Shown here piece after piece: positions 40,243-49,323 of a DNA stretch of 64,000 nt (within the stretch, counting starts at the first letter, position 1; each line of letters begins with the position of its first letter). Under the pieces are notes generated by a model, which was not told where the DNA came from, did not search any database, and saw nothing but the letters and a program-made list of their open reading frames with translations. Source of the stretch: Opitutaceae bacterium (GTDB taxonomy: Bacteria; Verrucomicrobiota; Verrucomicrobiia; Opitutales; Opitutaceae); assembly GCA_016711225.1 (NCBI GenBank), contig JADJTK010000008.1:232268-296267 (forward strand), written 5' to 3'. Made by a program: the position numbers and the translations under genes.

Positions 40243-41373
40243 ATGGCCAAGGTCGTCATCGAGCAGCTCGTCAAGATCTACCCCGAGAAGGGCGGACCGG
40301 GCGTGCGCGCCGTCAACAGTATCGATCTTACTATCGAAGACCGCGAGTTCATGGTGCTGGTGGGCCCCTCCGGGTGCGGCAAATCCACCACCCTGCGCAT
40401 GATCGCCGGCCTGGAGGAGATCTCCGGGGGCACCATCCGCATCGACGGGCGCGTGATCAACACCGTGGCCCCGAAAGATCGCGACATCGCGATGGTGTTC
40501 CAAAACTACGCGCTGTACCCGCACATGAGCGTGCGCGACAACCTCGCCTTCGGCCTCAAGCTGCGCCGCTTCCCCGCCGCCGAGATCGACCAGCGCGTGC
40601 GCGAGGTCGCCCTGCTCTTGGGCATCGAGCCCCTGCTCGACCGCAAGCCCAAGGCCCTCTCCGGCGGCCAGCGCCAGCGCGTGGCCGTGGGCCGCGCCAT
40701 CGTGCGCAAGCCCAAGGTCTTCCTCTTCGACGAGCCCCTCTCCAACCTCGACGCCAAATTGCGCGTCACCACCCGCACCGAGATCTCCAAGCTCCACGCC
40801 CGCCTCGGCGCCACGATGCTCTACGTCACCCACGACCAGGTCGAGGCGATGACCATGGGCGACCGCATCTGCGTCATGAAGGACGGCGACATCATGCAGG
40901 TGGCCCCGCCGCTGGAGCTCTACCGCCGCCCGGCCAACCTGTTTGTCGCCGGTTTCATCGGCAGCCCGCCGATGAACTTCCTGCACGGCACCATCGAGTC
41001 GGCCGGGGCGCAGCTTGTGTTCGTGGAGCGCAACACCGCCGCCGCGCCGCTGCGCATCGCCCTCGACGAACGCCTCTCCACCCGCGCCGCCGGTCGTATC
41101 GGCCAACCGGTCGTCTTTGGCATCCGTCCCGAGGATGTGAACGACGCCCTCACCGTCTCCGCCCCCGCCCCCGGCACCACCGCGGAGGTCACCATCGAGG
41201 TCTCCGAACCGATGGGCGCGGAGACCTACCTGTACCTGCACTCCGGCGCCCACGCCTTCATCGCCCGGGTACGCGGCGGCGCCGCCTTCGATTCCACCGA
41301 ACGCCTCAAGGTCGTCTTCCAGCTGGAGAACGCGCACCTCTTCGACCCGCTGACCGAGCGCGCGCTCAGCTGA
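40243..41373 (+). CDS. Sugar ABC transporter ATPase (MsmK/UgpC/MalK type), orphan
   Basis: A 376-residue ABC ATPase with the long C-terminal TOBE domain of CUT1 carbohydrate importers. Walker A is GPSGCGKST, Q-loop VFQNYALYPHM, signature LSGGQRQRV, Walker B VFLFDEPLSNLDAKLR, H-loop YVTHDQVEAMTMGDR. The C-terminal part contains PPMNFLHGTI and VFGIRPEDV, typical of MalK/UgpC. No permease or binding-protein genes are nearby. Single ATPases of this kind are known to serve several sugar transporters, so it may be a shared energiser. It overlaps the convergent HAD gene by eight bases. Confidence 0.92.
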   Translation: MAKVVIEQLVKIYPEKGGPGVRAVNSIDLTIEDREFMVLVGPSGCGKSTTLRMIAGLEEISGGTIRIDGRVINTVAPKDRDIAMVFQNYALYPHMSVRDNLAFGLKLRRFPAAEIDQRVREVALLLGIEPLLDRKPKALSGGQRQRVAVGRAIVRKPKVFLFDEPLSNLDAKLRVTTRTEISKLHARLGATMLYVTHDQVEAMTMGDRICVMKDGDIMQVAPPLELYRRPANLFVAGFIGSPPMNFLHGTIESAGAQLVFVERNTAAAPLRIALDERLSTRAAGRIGQPVVFGIRPEDVNDALTVSAPAPGTTAEVTIEVSEPMGAETYLYLHSGAHAFIARVRGGAAFDSTERLKVVFQLENAHLFDPLTERALS

Positions 41374-42046
41374 GCTCCGCCGCGGGCCCCGCCAGCTGCC
41401 GCAACTGCGCGTAGGCCACCGCCGGGGTCGCCGCCAACTGCGGCGCCAACGCCAGCACCTCCGGCGCCACCGTACGCTCGTCATGGATGAGCAACGCCTG
41501 CGCCCCGGCTCCGGCCGCCCCGCGCACATCCACCTCCGCGTCCCCCACCATCAGCAACTCCTCCGCCGGCACCCCCAGCGCCTCGGCCAGGCACTGCAAC
41601 CCCTCGGGATCCGGCTTGTGCGACTCCAGGGTGTCACCAAAAATACAGGCCGCAAAGCACCGCTCCAGGTCGTGGCGGCGCAGGATCACCGTGGCCGAGG
41701 ACCGGTCGCGCCCTGTCCACAACGCCACGGGGAACCCGCGTCCGCGCAGCTCGTCGAGCACCGCCACCGCCCCGGGAAAAAGCTCCACGTCGCCGCGATG
41801 CCACTGCGAGTATTCGTAGAGGCGCCGCGACGCCTCGGGCACATGGTGTTCTCCGCCCAACAACGCGCCCAGGCAACGCGCCACCGGCCCGGCCACCCGC
41901 CGGTAGATCTCCGCCGGGGGCGGGGGCACCATGAACGGCTCGATCGCGTGCGTGACCGCACGTACCACCAGCGGCATGGTGTCCACCAGCGTGCCGTCCA
42001 GGTCGAAGACGATCCCGCGCACGCCCCGCCCCGCTCGCCGGCTCAT
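41366..42046 (-). CDS. HAD-superfamily hydrolase (phosphoglycolate phosphatase-like)
   Basis: A 226-residue HAD phosphatase. Motif I is VFDLDGTLVDT (residues 13-23) with both catalytic Asp residues, motif II is LWTGRDRSS with a Thr, motif III Lys is in SHKPDPEGL, and motif IV is MVGDAEVDVRGA. The helical cap between residues 25 and 90 places it with Gph/beta-phosphoglucomutase-type enzymes; the substrate is unknown. The start overlaps the stop of the LolA-like gene by four bases (ATGA on the minus strand), so translation is coupled. Its last bases overlap the convergent ABC ATPase gene. Confidence 0.88.
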   Translation of the reverse strand: MSRRAGRGVRGIVFDLDGTLVDTMPLVVRAVTHAIEPFMVPPPPAEIYRRVAGPVARCLGALLGGEHHVPEASRRLYEYSQWHRGDVELFPGAVAVLDELRGRGFPVALWTGRDRSSATVILRRHDLERCFAACIFGDTLESHKPDPEGLQCLAEALGVPAEELLMVGDAEVDVRGAAGAGAQALLIHDERTVAPEVLALAPQLAATPAVAYAQLRQLAGPAAELS

Positions 42047-42909
42047 TGAAACTCCTCAAACTTCAGGCCGCTGCCCATTTCCGGCGGCACCGGCAGGTGG
42101 GCCGGGGCAAACACGATCGGCGGTAGCTCCAGATTGAGCGCCGCCCCGGTGATACGGAAGCGCGTCTTGTCGCGCGTGAGCTCGTTGCGCAGGTCGATGG
42201 TACGCACGATCCACTGGTCCTGCGTATGCTTGAGGTCGAGCACACTGATCGTCTTGGCCGGCTTCTTGTCGGCACCGATCTCCTCGGCCTGCACGAGCGC
42301 GGAAAACTGGGTATCGAGATAGAAACGCACCCCCGTGAGCCCGGGGCGGGCCGCGGCGATCTCGGCGGGCGGATAGGCCAGGAAACGGTGCGCCGGCCGC
42401 CCGCGCACGCTCACCACTCCCTCGAACACGCAATCGTCCCAGAAAAGAAAGGGCATCTGCAGATCGAAGGCCGTCAGCTCCGTGCCGGCCAGCGGCGCGA
42501 AGAGCTGGGCTGCGCCCACCCCCACCGCCTCGGCGCCATCCTGCGGCACGGTCCACACGGCCGATTGCGGGCCGTTCTGCACGAGGATGCGCCGCGCCCC
42601 TACGGTGCCCGCGGGAAACTCCACCAGCGCGATCGGCCCCTGGTCGTTGCGCGTGCCGTACAACCGGCCCGTCACCGAGCGTTCTTCGCCGCGCCGCGGC
42701 ATCACCCGCAGCGTGAAGTTCAGGGCATAGTCGCCGGCCAGTCCGAGCCGGCGGAACTCCGCCAAGATCCGGCGCCCCTCCGCCGCATCGGTGTTGCCAA
42801 GGAATGCGTATTGTGGCTCTGGACGCACCCGGCTCTGCGCCTGCGCCGGCAGGCCAAAGAAAAACGCGAGGCCGAGGACCGTGTACCGGCCTGCTCGCCT
42901 CGCGTTCAT
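42043..42909 (-). CDS. Outer membrane lipoprotein-sorting-like protein (LolA_like)
   Basis: A 288-residue precursor with a signal peptide (MNARRAGRYTVLGLAFFFGLPAQAQS). The mature part is beta-rich and matches the LolA_like family pattern, with FTLRVMPRRGEERSVTGRLYGTRNDQGPIALVEF near the start and LRNELTRDKTRFRITGAALNLELPP near the end. Such proteins have an open beta-sheet that could bind lipid or lipoprotein in the periplasm; direct evidence is lacking. A GGGAGG sequence lies about 12 bases before the ATG at 42909, one of few clear Shine-Dalgarno sites in the window. It follows secG by 22 bp and probably shares its transcript. Confidence 0.82.
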   Translation of the reverse strand: MNARRAGRYTVLGLAFFFGLPAQAQSRVRPEPQYAFLGNTDAAEGRRILAEFRRLGLAGDYALNFTLRVMPRRGEERSVTGRLYGTRNDQGPIALVEFPAGTVGARRILVQNGPQSAVWTVPQDGAEAVGVGAAQLFAPLAGTELTAFDLQMPFLFWDDCVFEGVVSVRGRPAHRFLAYPPAEIAAARPGLTGVRFYLDTQFSALVQAEEIGADKKPAKTISVLDLKHTQDQWIVRTIDLRNELTRDKTRFRITGAALNLELPPIVFAPAHLPVPPEMGSGLKFEEFQ

Positions 42910-42931
42910 CAAAAAAGAACCTCCCACCAGA

Positions 42932-43297
42932 TCAGGGCTGCGCGGCCGGGGCCGGGGTTTCCGGCGCGGGCGTCGTGAGCGGAGCGGCCTCGGGAGCGGG
43001 AACGGCCGGCGCCGAAATGGCCGGCAGACCTTCGACGTCCTTGGTCTTGTGCTTGGCCACGTAGATGTGCCCAAGGTAGGCGACAAACGCGATCACGAAG
43101 AACGCCACCGCCGCATAGATCGTGGCGCGGGTGAGCACGTTGCCTGTCTCGGAACCGAACGTGGCTTCGGCCATGCCGCCGCCCATCGCCGTACCCAGTC
43201 CGCTGTCGGAGCGGGGCTTTTGCACAAGCACGACAAGCCCAAGGAAAAGGGAGACGAAAACCAGCAGGACGGTCAGGATGGCGATGAGAAGACTCAT
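42932..43297 (-). CDS. secG: Preprotein translocase subunit SecG
   Basis: A 121-residue membrane protein with two transmembrane segments (about residues 3-23 and 58-80) joined by the conserved SecG loop VLVQKPRSDSGLGTAMGGG. It stimulates the SecYEG channel. The C-terminus beyond residue 85 is an extended Ala/Pro-rich tail, longer than in E. coli SecG but common in this phylum. It is the first gene of a leftward unit with the LolA-like and HAD genes. Envelope export and lipoprotein handling fit together functionally. Confidence 0.93.
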   Translation of the reverse strand: MSLLIAILTVLLVFVSLFLGLVVLVQKPRSDSGLGTAMGGGMAEATFGSETGNVLTRATIYAAVAFFVIAFVAYLGHIYVAKHKTKDVEGLPAISAPAVPAPEAAPLTTPAPETPAPAAQP

Positions 43298-43582
43298 GGA
43301 AGCTGGCGAGGCAACCGGTCGCCCTCTCGTTTGTCAAGGCAGGTCCGGGTGGAGAATCGCCGGATTCGCCGCTCCAGCTCCCGATCCCCCCGGTCGGTGG
43401 TCGGCGCCGGGCCGTTCAAGCGTACTGCCCGGCGCGGACTTGTTCCCGAACCGGGGCCGGGACTGCCCCACCCCGGTCGCGTGGCGACCTCGCCACCCGC
43501 CGCGACCGCCGCAGCCGCGAAGCTTCAGTCCCACGGGCGCCGGCAAGCCCCGCCCCGGCACCTCGCTCGCATCGATCCCGCC

Positions 43583-44581
43583 TCAGACGGTCACGCCCAG
43601 ACGGTCGAGGATGCGCTGCAGGTCGGTATTGCCCTGATACTCGATCACGATCTTGCCCTTCTTGGGCGAGTGCTTGAGCGAGACGCGTGCGCTGAAGTGC
43701 GAGGTGAGCTTTTTCTCGATGCTCGCCACGGCGGTGGCTTCGGCAGCGGGCACCGGCCGGCCGGCGGCGGAGGCCGAGGCGCTGGGCGCGGAGGAGGCTG
43801 CCCGGCGGCGCTGCACCAATTGTTCCAGCACCCGCACACTCAACCCCTCCTCGATCACCCGGCGGGCCAGCAATTGGCGCTCGGCCGCGTTTTCCAAACC
43901 GAGCAAGACCTTGGCGTGGCCGACACTGAGCAGCCCCTTGGAGATGTAGCCCTGGATCTCCGCGTCGAGCTGGAGCAGGCGCAACGCGTTGGCTACCGAG
44001 GCGCGGGCCTTGCCCACGCGCTCCGCGGCCAGTTCCTGAGTAAGATCAAAGTCGCGGATGAGGCTGGCATAACCGAAGGCCTCCTCCATCGCATTCAAAT
44101 CCTGGCGCTGCAGATTCTCAACCAGGGCGATCGCGGCCGAAGTGGCGTCGTTGGCGACGATCAGCCGGGCCGGGATGGTCTTGATCTTGAGATGCTGGAA
44201 CGCCCGCCAACGCCGCTCGCCGGCGATGAGCTGGTACTTCTCGCCCACCTTGCGCACCAAGATCGGCTGCAGCAGCCCCTCGGCGCGGATACTCTCGGCC
44301 AGCTCGGCCAGCGCCGCCGGTTCGATCGTCTTGCGCGGCTGGTGCGGGTTGGGCTCGATGGCGGCCACCGGGATCTCCGCGAACCCGTCGGGCTTGGGCA
44401 GGGCCGGGGCGACCGGCGCGGCCGGGACGGCGGGCGCGGCAGGGGCGGCCGGCGCGCGCGCGGCTCCGGCCGCAGCGGGGGCCGGGGCCGCCGGTTCGGG
44501 TTTCTTGGCTACGCCAGCGCCGGACGCAATGAGGGCGCCGAGACCGCGCCCGAGACGGGACTGGGACTTTGAGGTGGACAT
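43583..44581 (-). CDS. parB: Chromosome partitioning protein ParB
   Basis: A 332-residue ParB/Spo0J CTP-dependent clamp. The N-terminus has SRLGRGLGALI, followed by an Ala/Pro linker (about 25-60). The core has the CTP-binding segments NPHQPRKTI and AGERRWRAFQHLKIKTIPARLI (about 117-140), then ALVENLQRQDLNAMEEAFGY, and the helix-turn-helix LTQELAAERVGKARASVANALRLL that reads parS. No parS-like 16-mer was noticed in this window, and parA is not adjacent, unlike the usual parAB pair. The LysM gene ends one base before its start codon, so the two are likely co-transcribed. Confidence 0.95.
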   Translation of the reverse strand: MSTSKSQSRLGRGLGALIASGAGVAKKPEPAAPAPAAAGAARAPAAPAAPAVPAAPVAPALPKPDGFAEIPVAAIEPNPHQPRKTIEPAALAELAESIRAEGLLQPILVRKVGEKYQLIAGERRWRAFQHLKIKTIPARLIVANDATSAAIALVENLQRQDLNAMEEAFGYASLIRDFDLTQELAAERVGKARASVANALRLLQLDAEIQGYISKGLLSVGHAKVLLGLENAAERQLLARRVIEEGLSVRVLEQLVQRRRAASSAPSASASAAGRPVPAAEATAVASIEKKLTSHFSARVSLKHSPKKGKIVIEYQGNTDLQRILDRLGVTV

Positions 44582-44582
44582 G

Positions 44583-45200
44583 TCAGTTGGTGGGTCGGAC
44601 CTGCGGCGCCGGCATCAGCGGCCCGCTCGCTCCGGGGATGAACAGACTCTGGCCGACGAGCAGTTTCGTGGGGTCGGCGATGCGATTGGCGTTCTGAATG
44701 GTTTTCATCGGCACGCCGTATTTTTTCGCGATGCTGGAGAGCGACTCCCCCGTCTGCACGGTGTGGGTCACGCCCTCCTTGGGGAAATCATCGGTGAACT
44801 GGGTGCTGATCGTCGGGCGCGAGGCCTGCCCTTTCGCCACAGCGGCCACGGCGGCATTGGTCTCCTTCGCGAGCTTGGAAATCTGCTGGGCCACGGCCTG
44901 CAACGTCTCACGCTTCTGTTCGGCGAGCGTGGAGTCGGTGGCCTGTTTGAGCTGGGCGAGCGCCTCGTTGAGCTGGACCAGCGTCACGTAGGCAAACTTC
45001 CCCGACTCGGCTTGGCTGGAGAGCGCGGCGGTATCGTGCTGGAGCTGAATCACCGAGGCGTTCAGCTCGCCCACCGTCTGCTGGAGCAGGCGCACATCCT
45101 CACGCAGATTGGCCAATTCCAGTGCTCGCGGATCCACCCGTTGCGCCAGCAGCGAAGTCGTCGCCAACAGTCCGAGAAAGAAAGCAGTCCCGAGTCTCAT
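44583..45200 (-). CDS. Secreted LysM-domain protein with coiled coil
   Basis: A 205-residue precursor with a signal peptide (MRLGTAFFLGLLATTSLLAQ). A long helical, heptad-like region (about 25-120) should form a coiled coil, and a C-terminal LysM domain (about 143-188: HTVQTGESLSSIAKKYGVPMKTIQNANRI) should bind peptidoglycan. It probably sits in the periplasm or cell wall. The ATG at 45200 is chosen because it gives the signal peptide; in-frame residues upstream are not signal-like. It lies one base from parB, linking a cell-wall binding protein with the chromosome partitioning gene in one transcript. Confidence 0.85.
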   Translation of the reverse strand: MRLGTAFFLGLLATTSLLAQRVDPRALELANLREDVRLLQQTVGELNASVIQLQHDTAALSSQAESGKFAYVTLVQLNEALAQLKQATDSTLAEQKRETLQAVAQQISKLAKETNAAVAAVAKGQASRPTISTQFTDDFPKEGVTHTVQTGESLSSIAKKYGVPMKTIQNANRIADPTKLLVGQSLFIPGASGPLMPAPQVRPTN

Positions 45201-45327
45201 GGCTCCGGAGCATGCAAAACCGTCGGGGCAAAACAAGCGCGTTGGCGGGCCGCCGCGCCGATCGGGCCATTCGTGCCTGTCCGGCGAGGCCGAAACCGCG
45301 TGGTTGGTGGGCGTTCGCCCGGCCAAC

Positions 45328-46188
45328 TCAGCCGGCCCGCTTTCGCGCGTGCAGCATGAAATGAGACACAAACCCGTCGTGATCGCGGTTCAACATCCGG
45401 ATGATCGCGTGGACCATCTCGCGCCGCGAGGGCCGCATCTCCGCCGGTCGCTGCTCCTCCAGGAGAAACCGTACCCGGTCCGCCCAGAAATCGACTCCGC
45501 GCGGATGCAACTCCGCGTGCGTCACCTCCGCCTCGCGCGTTCTCTCAAAATGCCGTCGCCACCACTGCGGCGAGTGCACCGCCAAGCACGCGGGAAATTC
45601 CAGCAAAAACTCCTCCGGGGTGTCATCCGTGAGCTCGCTTCGGTAGCAGGGACTGCCGATCACCAATTCCCCGCCAGACCTCAAAAAGCCCAGCAAATAC
45701 GAGGGGTAGAGGTCGTCCGTGCCGAAGTAGAACAACGAGTTCATCGTGAAGATCGCATCGAAAAACCCCGGATCAAACCCCAGTTTCCGCGCGTCGGCCC
45801 GAACCGGTGTCACCAAGTGGCCGACTCCCGCCGCTGCGGCCCGCAGCACGAGCGAATCGGGCAGGTCCTCATCGACGGCGGAGACCGCGACTCCAAACTC
45901 CTTGGCCAGAAAAATCGAGGTAGCCCCCTCGCCGCAGCCCAGATCGAGCACGCGCATGCCGGGTTTGAGCGAGAGGAGCTTCGCCATGTCGGAGGCAAAG
46001 AAGAGCCCGCCTTGCCCCGCAAGGCCGGCATGCACCGCCGCCCGATCATACCCCGCCAGCTCCGGGTAAGCGGAAAGAGGAACCTCACAGAACACCGCTG
46101 CCACCCGCGAGAGATCCACGTCCGGCCAGTTGGAAAGATCAAAGGATCGAGTTTGGCAGCCGACAGGACAGGGGGTGGCAGGGGGCAT
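45328..46188 (-). CDS. SAM-dependent class I methyltransferase
   Basis: A 286-residue protein with a Rossmann-type methyltransferase domain. Motif I is VLDLGCGEGATS (about residues 80-91), followed by an acidic motif II (SAVDED), FDAIFTMNSLFYFG as motif IV and a post-motif strand GGELVIGSP. The N-terminal 60 residues and the C-terminal helical part (WWRRHFERTREAEVTHAELH) may define the substrate, which is unknown. The start codon is 57 bp from an artefactual poly-G tract, so the true N-terminus is uncertain. It is leftward and separated from the LysM gene by 127 bp. Confidence 0.82.
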   Translation of the reverse strand: MPPATPCPVGCQTRSFDLSNWPDVDLSRVAAVFCEVPLSAYPELAGYDRAAVHAGLAGQGGLFFASDMAKLLSLKPGMRVLDLGCGEGATSIFLAKEFGVAVSAVDEDLPDSLVLRAAAAGVGHLVTPVRADARKLGFDPGFFDAIFTMNSLFYFGTDDLYPSYLLGFLRSGGELVIGSPCYRSELTDDTPEEFLLEFPACLAVHSPQWWRRHFERTREAEVTHAELHPRGVDFWADRVRFLLEEQRPAEMRPSRREMVHAIIRMLNRDHDGFVSHFMLHARKRAG

Positions 46189-46244
46189 CGACCGGCGAAC
46201 GTAGTGGATCGTTCAGGGCGGACAAGAATGAAGACGCCAGTTTC

Positions 46245-46399
<155 letters not shown>

Positions 46400-46470
46400 G
46401 GCTCGATCCCGCCCTTCCCCCGGGCCCGATTGTTGGCGACACGTTCGCCCGCGCCACCTTTGCTCAGCGC

Positions 46471-49320
46471 ATGCGCGCTCGGTTTCTCCCCGCCTTGGTC
46501 GCCCTGTGCGGCGCACTCCTGACCCGCGCCGAACCGCCGCCGCTGACCGACCCCGACGCCATGGTCCCGGCCTGCCCGGGCGTCGTCACCGGCCGGCTCG
46601 AGAACGGCCTGCGCTACGCGCTCCTGCGGCACTCCGCCCATCCCGGCCAGATCAGCCTGCGCCTGCTGGTCGCCGCCGGCTCACTCCAAGAAAACGACGA
46701 AGAGCGCGGCTACGCCCACTTCGTCGAGCACATGGCCTTCAACGGCACCCGCCACTTCCCCGCCGGCGAACTTGTGCAGTTTCTCCAACGCCAAGGCGTG
46801 AAGTTCGGCCCCCACCTCAACGCCGAGACCACCGCCGACCACACGCTCTACCGCCTCGACCTCTCCGCGGCCGCCCCACCCCAGCTCCAGACCGGCCTGC
46901 GCATCCTGCGCGACTTCGCCGACGGCCTCCTCTTCGAGCCGGCCGAGGTGGAGCGCGAGCGCGGGGTCATCGTCAGCGAAGATCTCCTACGCCAGACCCC
47001 CCAAGCGGCCCGCCAGACCGCCCGCACCGCCCTCCTCTTGGCCGGCACCCGCTATCCCGACCGCCCCCCCAGCGGCACCGAGGCCTCCATCAACGCCGCC
47101 ACCCCCGAGGGTCTGCGCTCCTTCTACGACACCTGGTACCGGCCGGAGCGCCTCTCGATTGTGCTCGTGGGCGACCTCGACCCCGAACACGCGACGGCGT
47201 TGCTGCGCGACCACTTCGGCTCCCTCGCGGCCCGCCGCCCGGCCCGCCCCGCCCTCTCCGCCGGCCCCCTGCAACGCCGTGCGGATACCGCCATCGCCCT
47301 GCATGCGATGAACGCCCAACCCACCCTCAGGTTCCAGTTCGGCCTGATCTGGCCCAGCACCGAGGGACCGACCCGCTGGAGCGATGTCGCACGCGACACC
47401 TACACCCAGACCGCCACCCGCCTCTTCGCCCGTCGCCTCGATCAGCTCGAGAAGACGGCCTCCCCGGCTTTCAGCAGCACCCAAGTCGTCGCCTCCACCC
47501 CCGTCGCCGGCTTTCGTGCGCTCAGCGTGGGCTTCAGCCCCAGCAACGAGCGCTGGGAACACAGCCTCGCCACCCTCGAACAGGAACTGCGGCGCGCCGC
47601 CGAGCACGGCTTTTCCGCCGCCGAGCTCGCCGTCCAAGTCCGCATCGAGCAGGACAATCTCCAGCACGCCGTCGAAGCCCTCGCCACCGCCCCCCCCGCG
47701 CTGCTCGCCGACGAGATCGTCGACGCCTGGGCTCGGGGCGCGCAGTTCTCCACCTTTGCCGAAACCCACGCGACCATCACGCGCCTGCTCGAGCGCGCCA
47801 CCCCCGAGGACTGTCGCCGCAGCTTCCGCGAGCTTCTCGCCCACGGTCCGCCCGTACTCTTCGTGACCGGCCCGAGTGCCCGCTTGCCCACGCCCACTCG
47901 CATCGCCGCCGTCCTCGCCCAGAGCCGCACGGTGCCGGTCGCGGCGCAGACAGATGCTCCGGAGCTCCAATTTTCGTACACCGACTTCGGCCCGGCGGGC
48001 CGCATCGTGCGTCGAGACCACATCGTGGACCTCGACCTCTGGTTGGTTGAGTTCGCCAACGGCGTGCGCCTGAACCTCAAGCGCACCGCGTTCGAGCCCG
48101 GCCAGGTGCGCTGTCGTATCCGCTTGGGGCATGGCCGCCTGGTCGAACCGCCCGAGCATCCCGGACTGAGCCTGTGGACCGCAGCCTGGTTCGCCGGCGG
48201 GCTCGGTCGCCACGACTGGGCTACGATCACCCGTCTCGGCGACACGCACAATCTCGCGGTCACCTGCACCCGCGAAACCGATGCCTTTCTGCTCGGCGGC
48301 CGCGCCCGCCCCGCCCAACTCGAACTGCTCCTCCAAATCCTCACGGCCTACCTCTCCGATCCGGCCTTTCGCCCCGAGGGCTTCACGGCCACCACCGCCT
48401 TCGTCAACAGCGCGGTGCGCCCGCTCTGGTCCACCGCCGACGGCTGGGTGCAACGCCGCATTCTCCCCCGCCTCGCCGGCGGGGATCCGCGCCTCGGCAC
48501 GCCCTTCGACGACACCCTCTTTGCCAACAAACCCGAACACCTGCGCGCCTGGCTCGCCCCGATCGTGGCGACCTCGCAACCGGAAATCTCCCTGGTGGGC
48601 GACTTCGACATCGAGACCGCGATCGCCACCGTCGCCCGCACCTTCGGGGCGCTGCCCCCGCGCGCGCCGGCCGGCCTCGATCCCGCCCTCCGCGTGCTCA
48701 AGTTTCCGACACCGCCGTTCACCGAAACCATCGCCGCCGCCTGCGAGGCGCCGCGCCCTGCGCGGTTGGAGCTCTTCTGGCGGGCGGGCGACCCCACCTC
48801 GCCGCGCCAGCATTGGCAACTCGCCCAGCTCGCCGCCGTGCTAGCAGATAGGATGCGGGTCCGGGTCCGCGAGACCGAGGGCGCCAGCTACACCGCCCGC
48901 GCCAGCTTCAGCCGCACCGCCGCCTACACCGGCTTCGCCTACCTGCGCTGCTCGCTGGATGTGCGGCCGGATCAGGCCACCCAATACCTGGACACCGTGC
49001 GCACCCTCGCGGCCGCTCTCGCCCACCAGGGCGTGACGCCCGAGGAGCTCGCCCGGGCCAAAGCCCCGGCCCTCGCCCACGCCCGCGCCGCTCGCACCGA
49101 CAACGCGTACTGGCTCGACGAGGTCCTAGCCGAGGCCCAATCCGATCCCGAGCGCCTCCCCGCCGCGCGCACGTTCGAGGCCGATATCGCCTCCGCCACC
49201 AAAGCCGACCTCGACGCACTGGCCCGGCGCTACCTCCAGCCCGATTCCGCCTTCTGCTTCATCATCCTCCCCCAAGTCGAGCCGCCCGCCATGGGCGCCG
49301 GCCACGCAGCCCCCAAGTGA
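46471..49320 (+). CDS. M16 family zinc metallopeptidase
   Basis: A 949-residue secreted peptidase of the pitrilysin/insulinase family. After a signal peptide (MRARFLPALVALCGALLTRAE), the first M16 domain has the inverted zinc motif HFVEHMAFNGT (about 84-94) with the distal Glu in ERGVIVSE. Two inactive M16_C-type domains follow (about 200-390 and 690-890), and a second core domain lacks the motif. The ADHTLYRLDL and FYDTWYRPERLSIVLVGD segments are typical. It should degrade peptides in the periplasm or outside. The start at 46471 lies about 70 bp after a poly-G artefact; upstream in-frame residues are polyglycine and not real. Confidence 0.9.
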   Translation: MRARFLPALVALCGALLTRAEPPPLTDPDAMVPACPGVVTGRLENGLRYALLRHSAHPGQISLRLLVAAGSLQENDEERGYAHFVEHMAFNGTRHFPAGELVQFLQRQGVKFGPHLNAETTADHTLYRLDLSAAAPPQLQTGLRILRDFADGLLFEPAEVERERGVIVSEDLLRQTPQAARQTARTALLLAGTRYPDRPPSGTEASINAATPEGLRSFYDTWYRPERLSIVLVGDLDPEHATALLRDHFGSLAARRPARPALSAGPLQRRADTAIALHAMNAQPTLRFQFGLIWPSTEGPTRWSDVARDTYTQTATRLFARRLDQLEKTASPAFSSTQVVASTPVAGFRALSVGFSPSNERWEHSLATLEQELRRAAEHGFSAAELAVQVRIEQDNLQHAVEALATAPPALLADEIVDAWARGAQFSTFAETHATITRLLERATPEDCRRSFRELLAHGPPVLFVTGPSARLPTPTRIAAVLAQSRTVPVAAQTDAPELQFSYTDFGPAGRIVRRDHIVDLDLWLVEFANGVRLNLKRTAFEPGQVRCRIRLGHGRLVEPPEHPGLSLWTAAWFAGGLGRHDWATITRLGDTHNLAVTCTRETDAFLLGGRARPAQLELLLQILTAYLSDPAFRPEGFTATTAFVNSAVRPLWSTADGWVQRRILPRLAGGDPRLGTPFDDTLFANKPEHLRAWLAPIVATSQPEISLVGDFDIETAIATVARTFGALPPRAPAGLDPALRVLKFPTPPFTETIAAACEAPRPARLELFWRAGDPTSPRQHWQLAQLAAVLADRMRVRVRETEGASYTARASFSRTAAYTGFAYLRCSLDVRPDQATQYLDTVRTLAAALAHQGVTPEELARAKAPALAHARAARTDNAYWLDEVLAEAQSDPERLPAARTFEADIASATKADLDALARRYLQPDSAFCFIILPQVEPPAMGAGHAAPK

Positions 49321-49323
49321 GAA

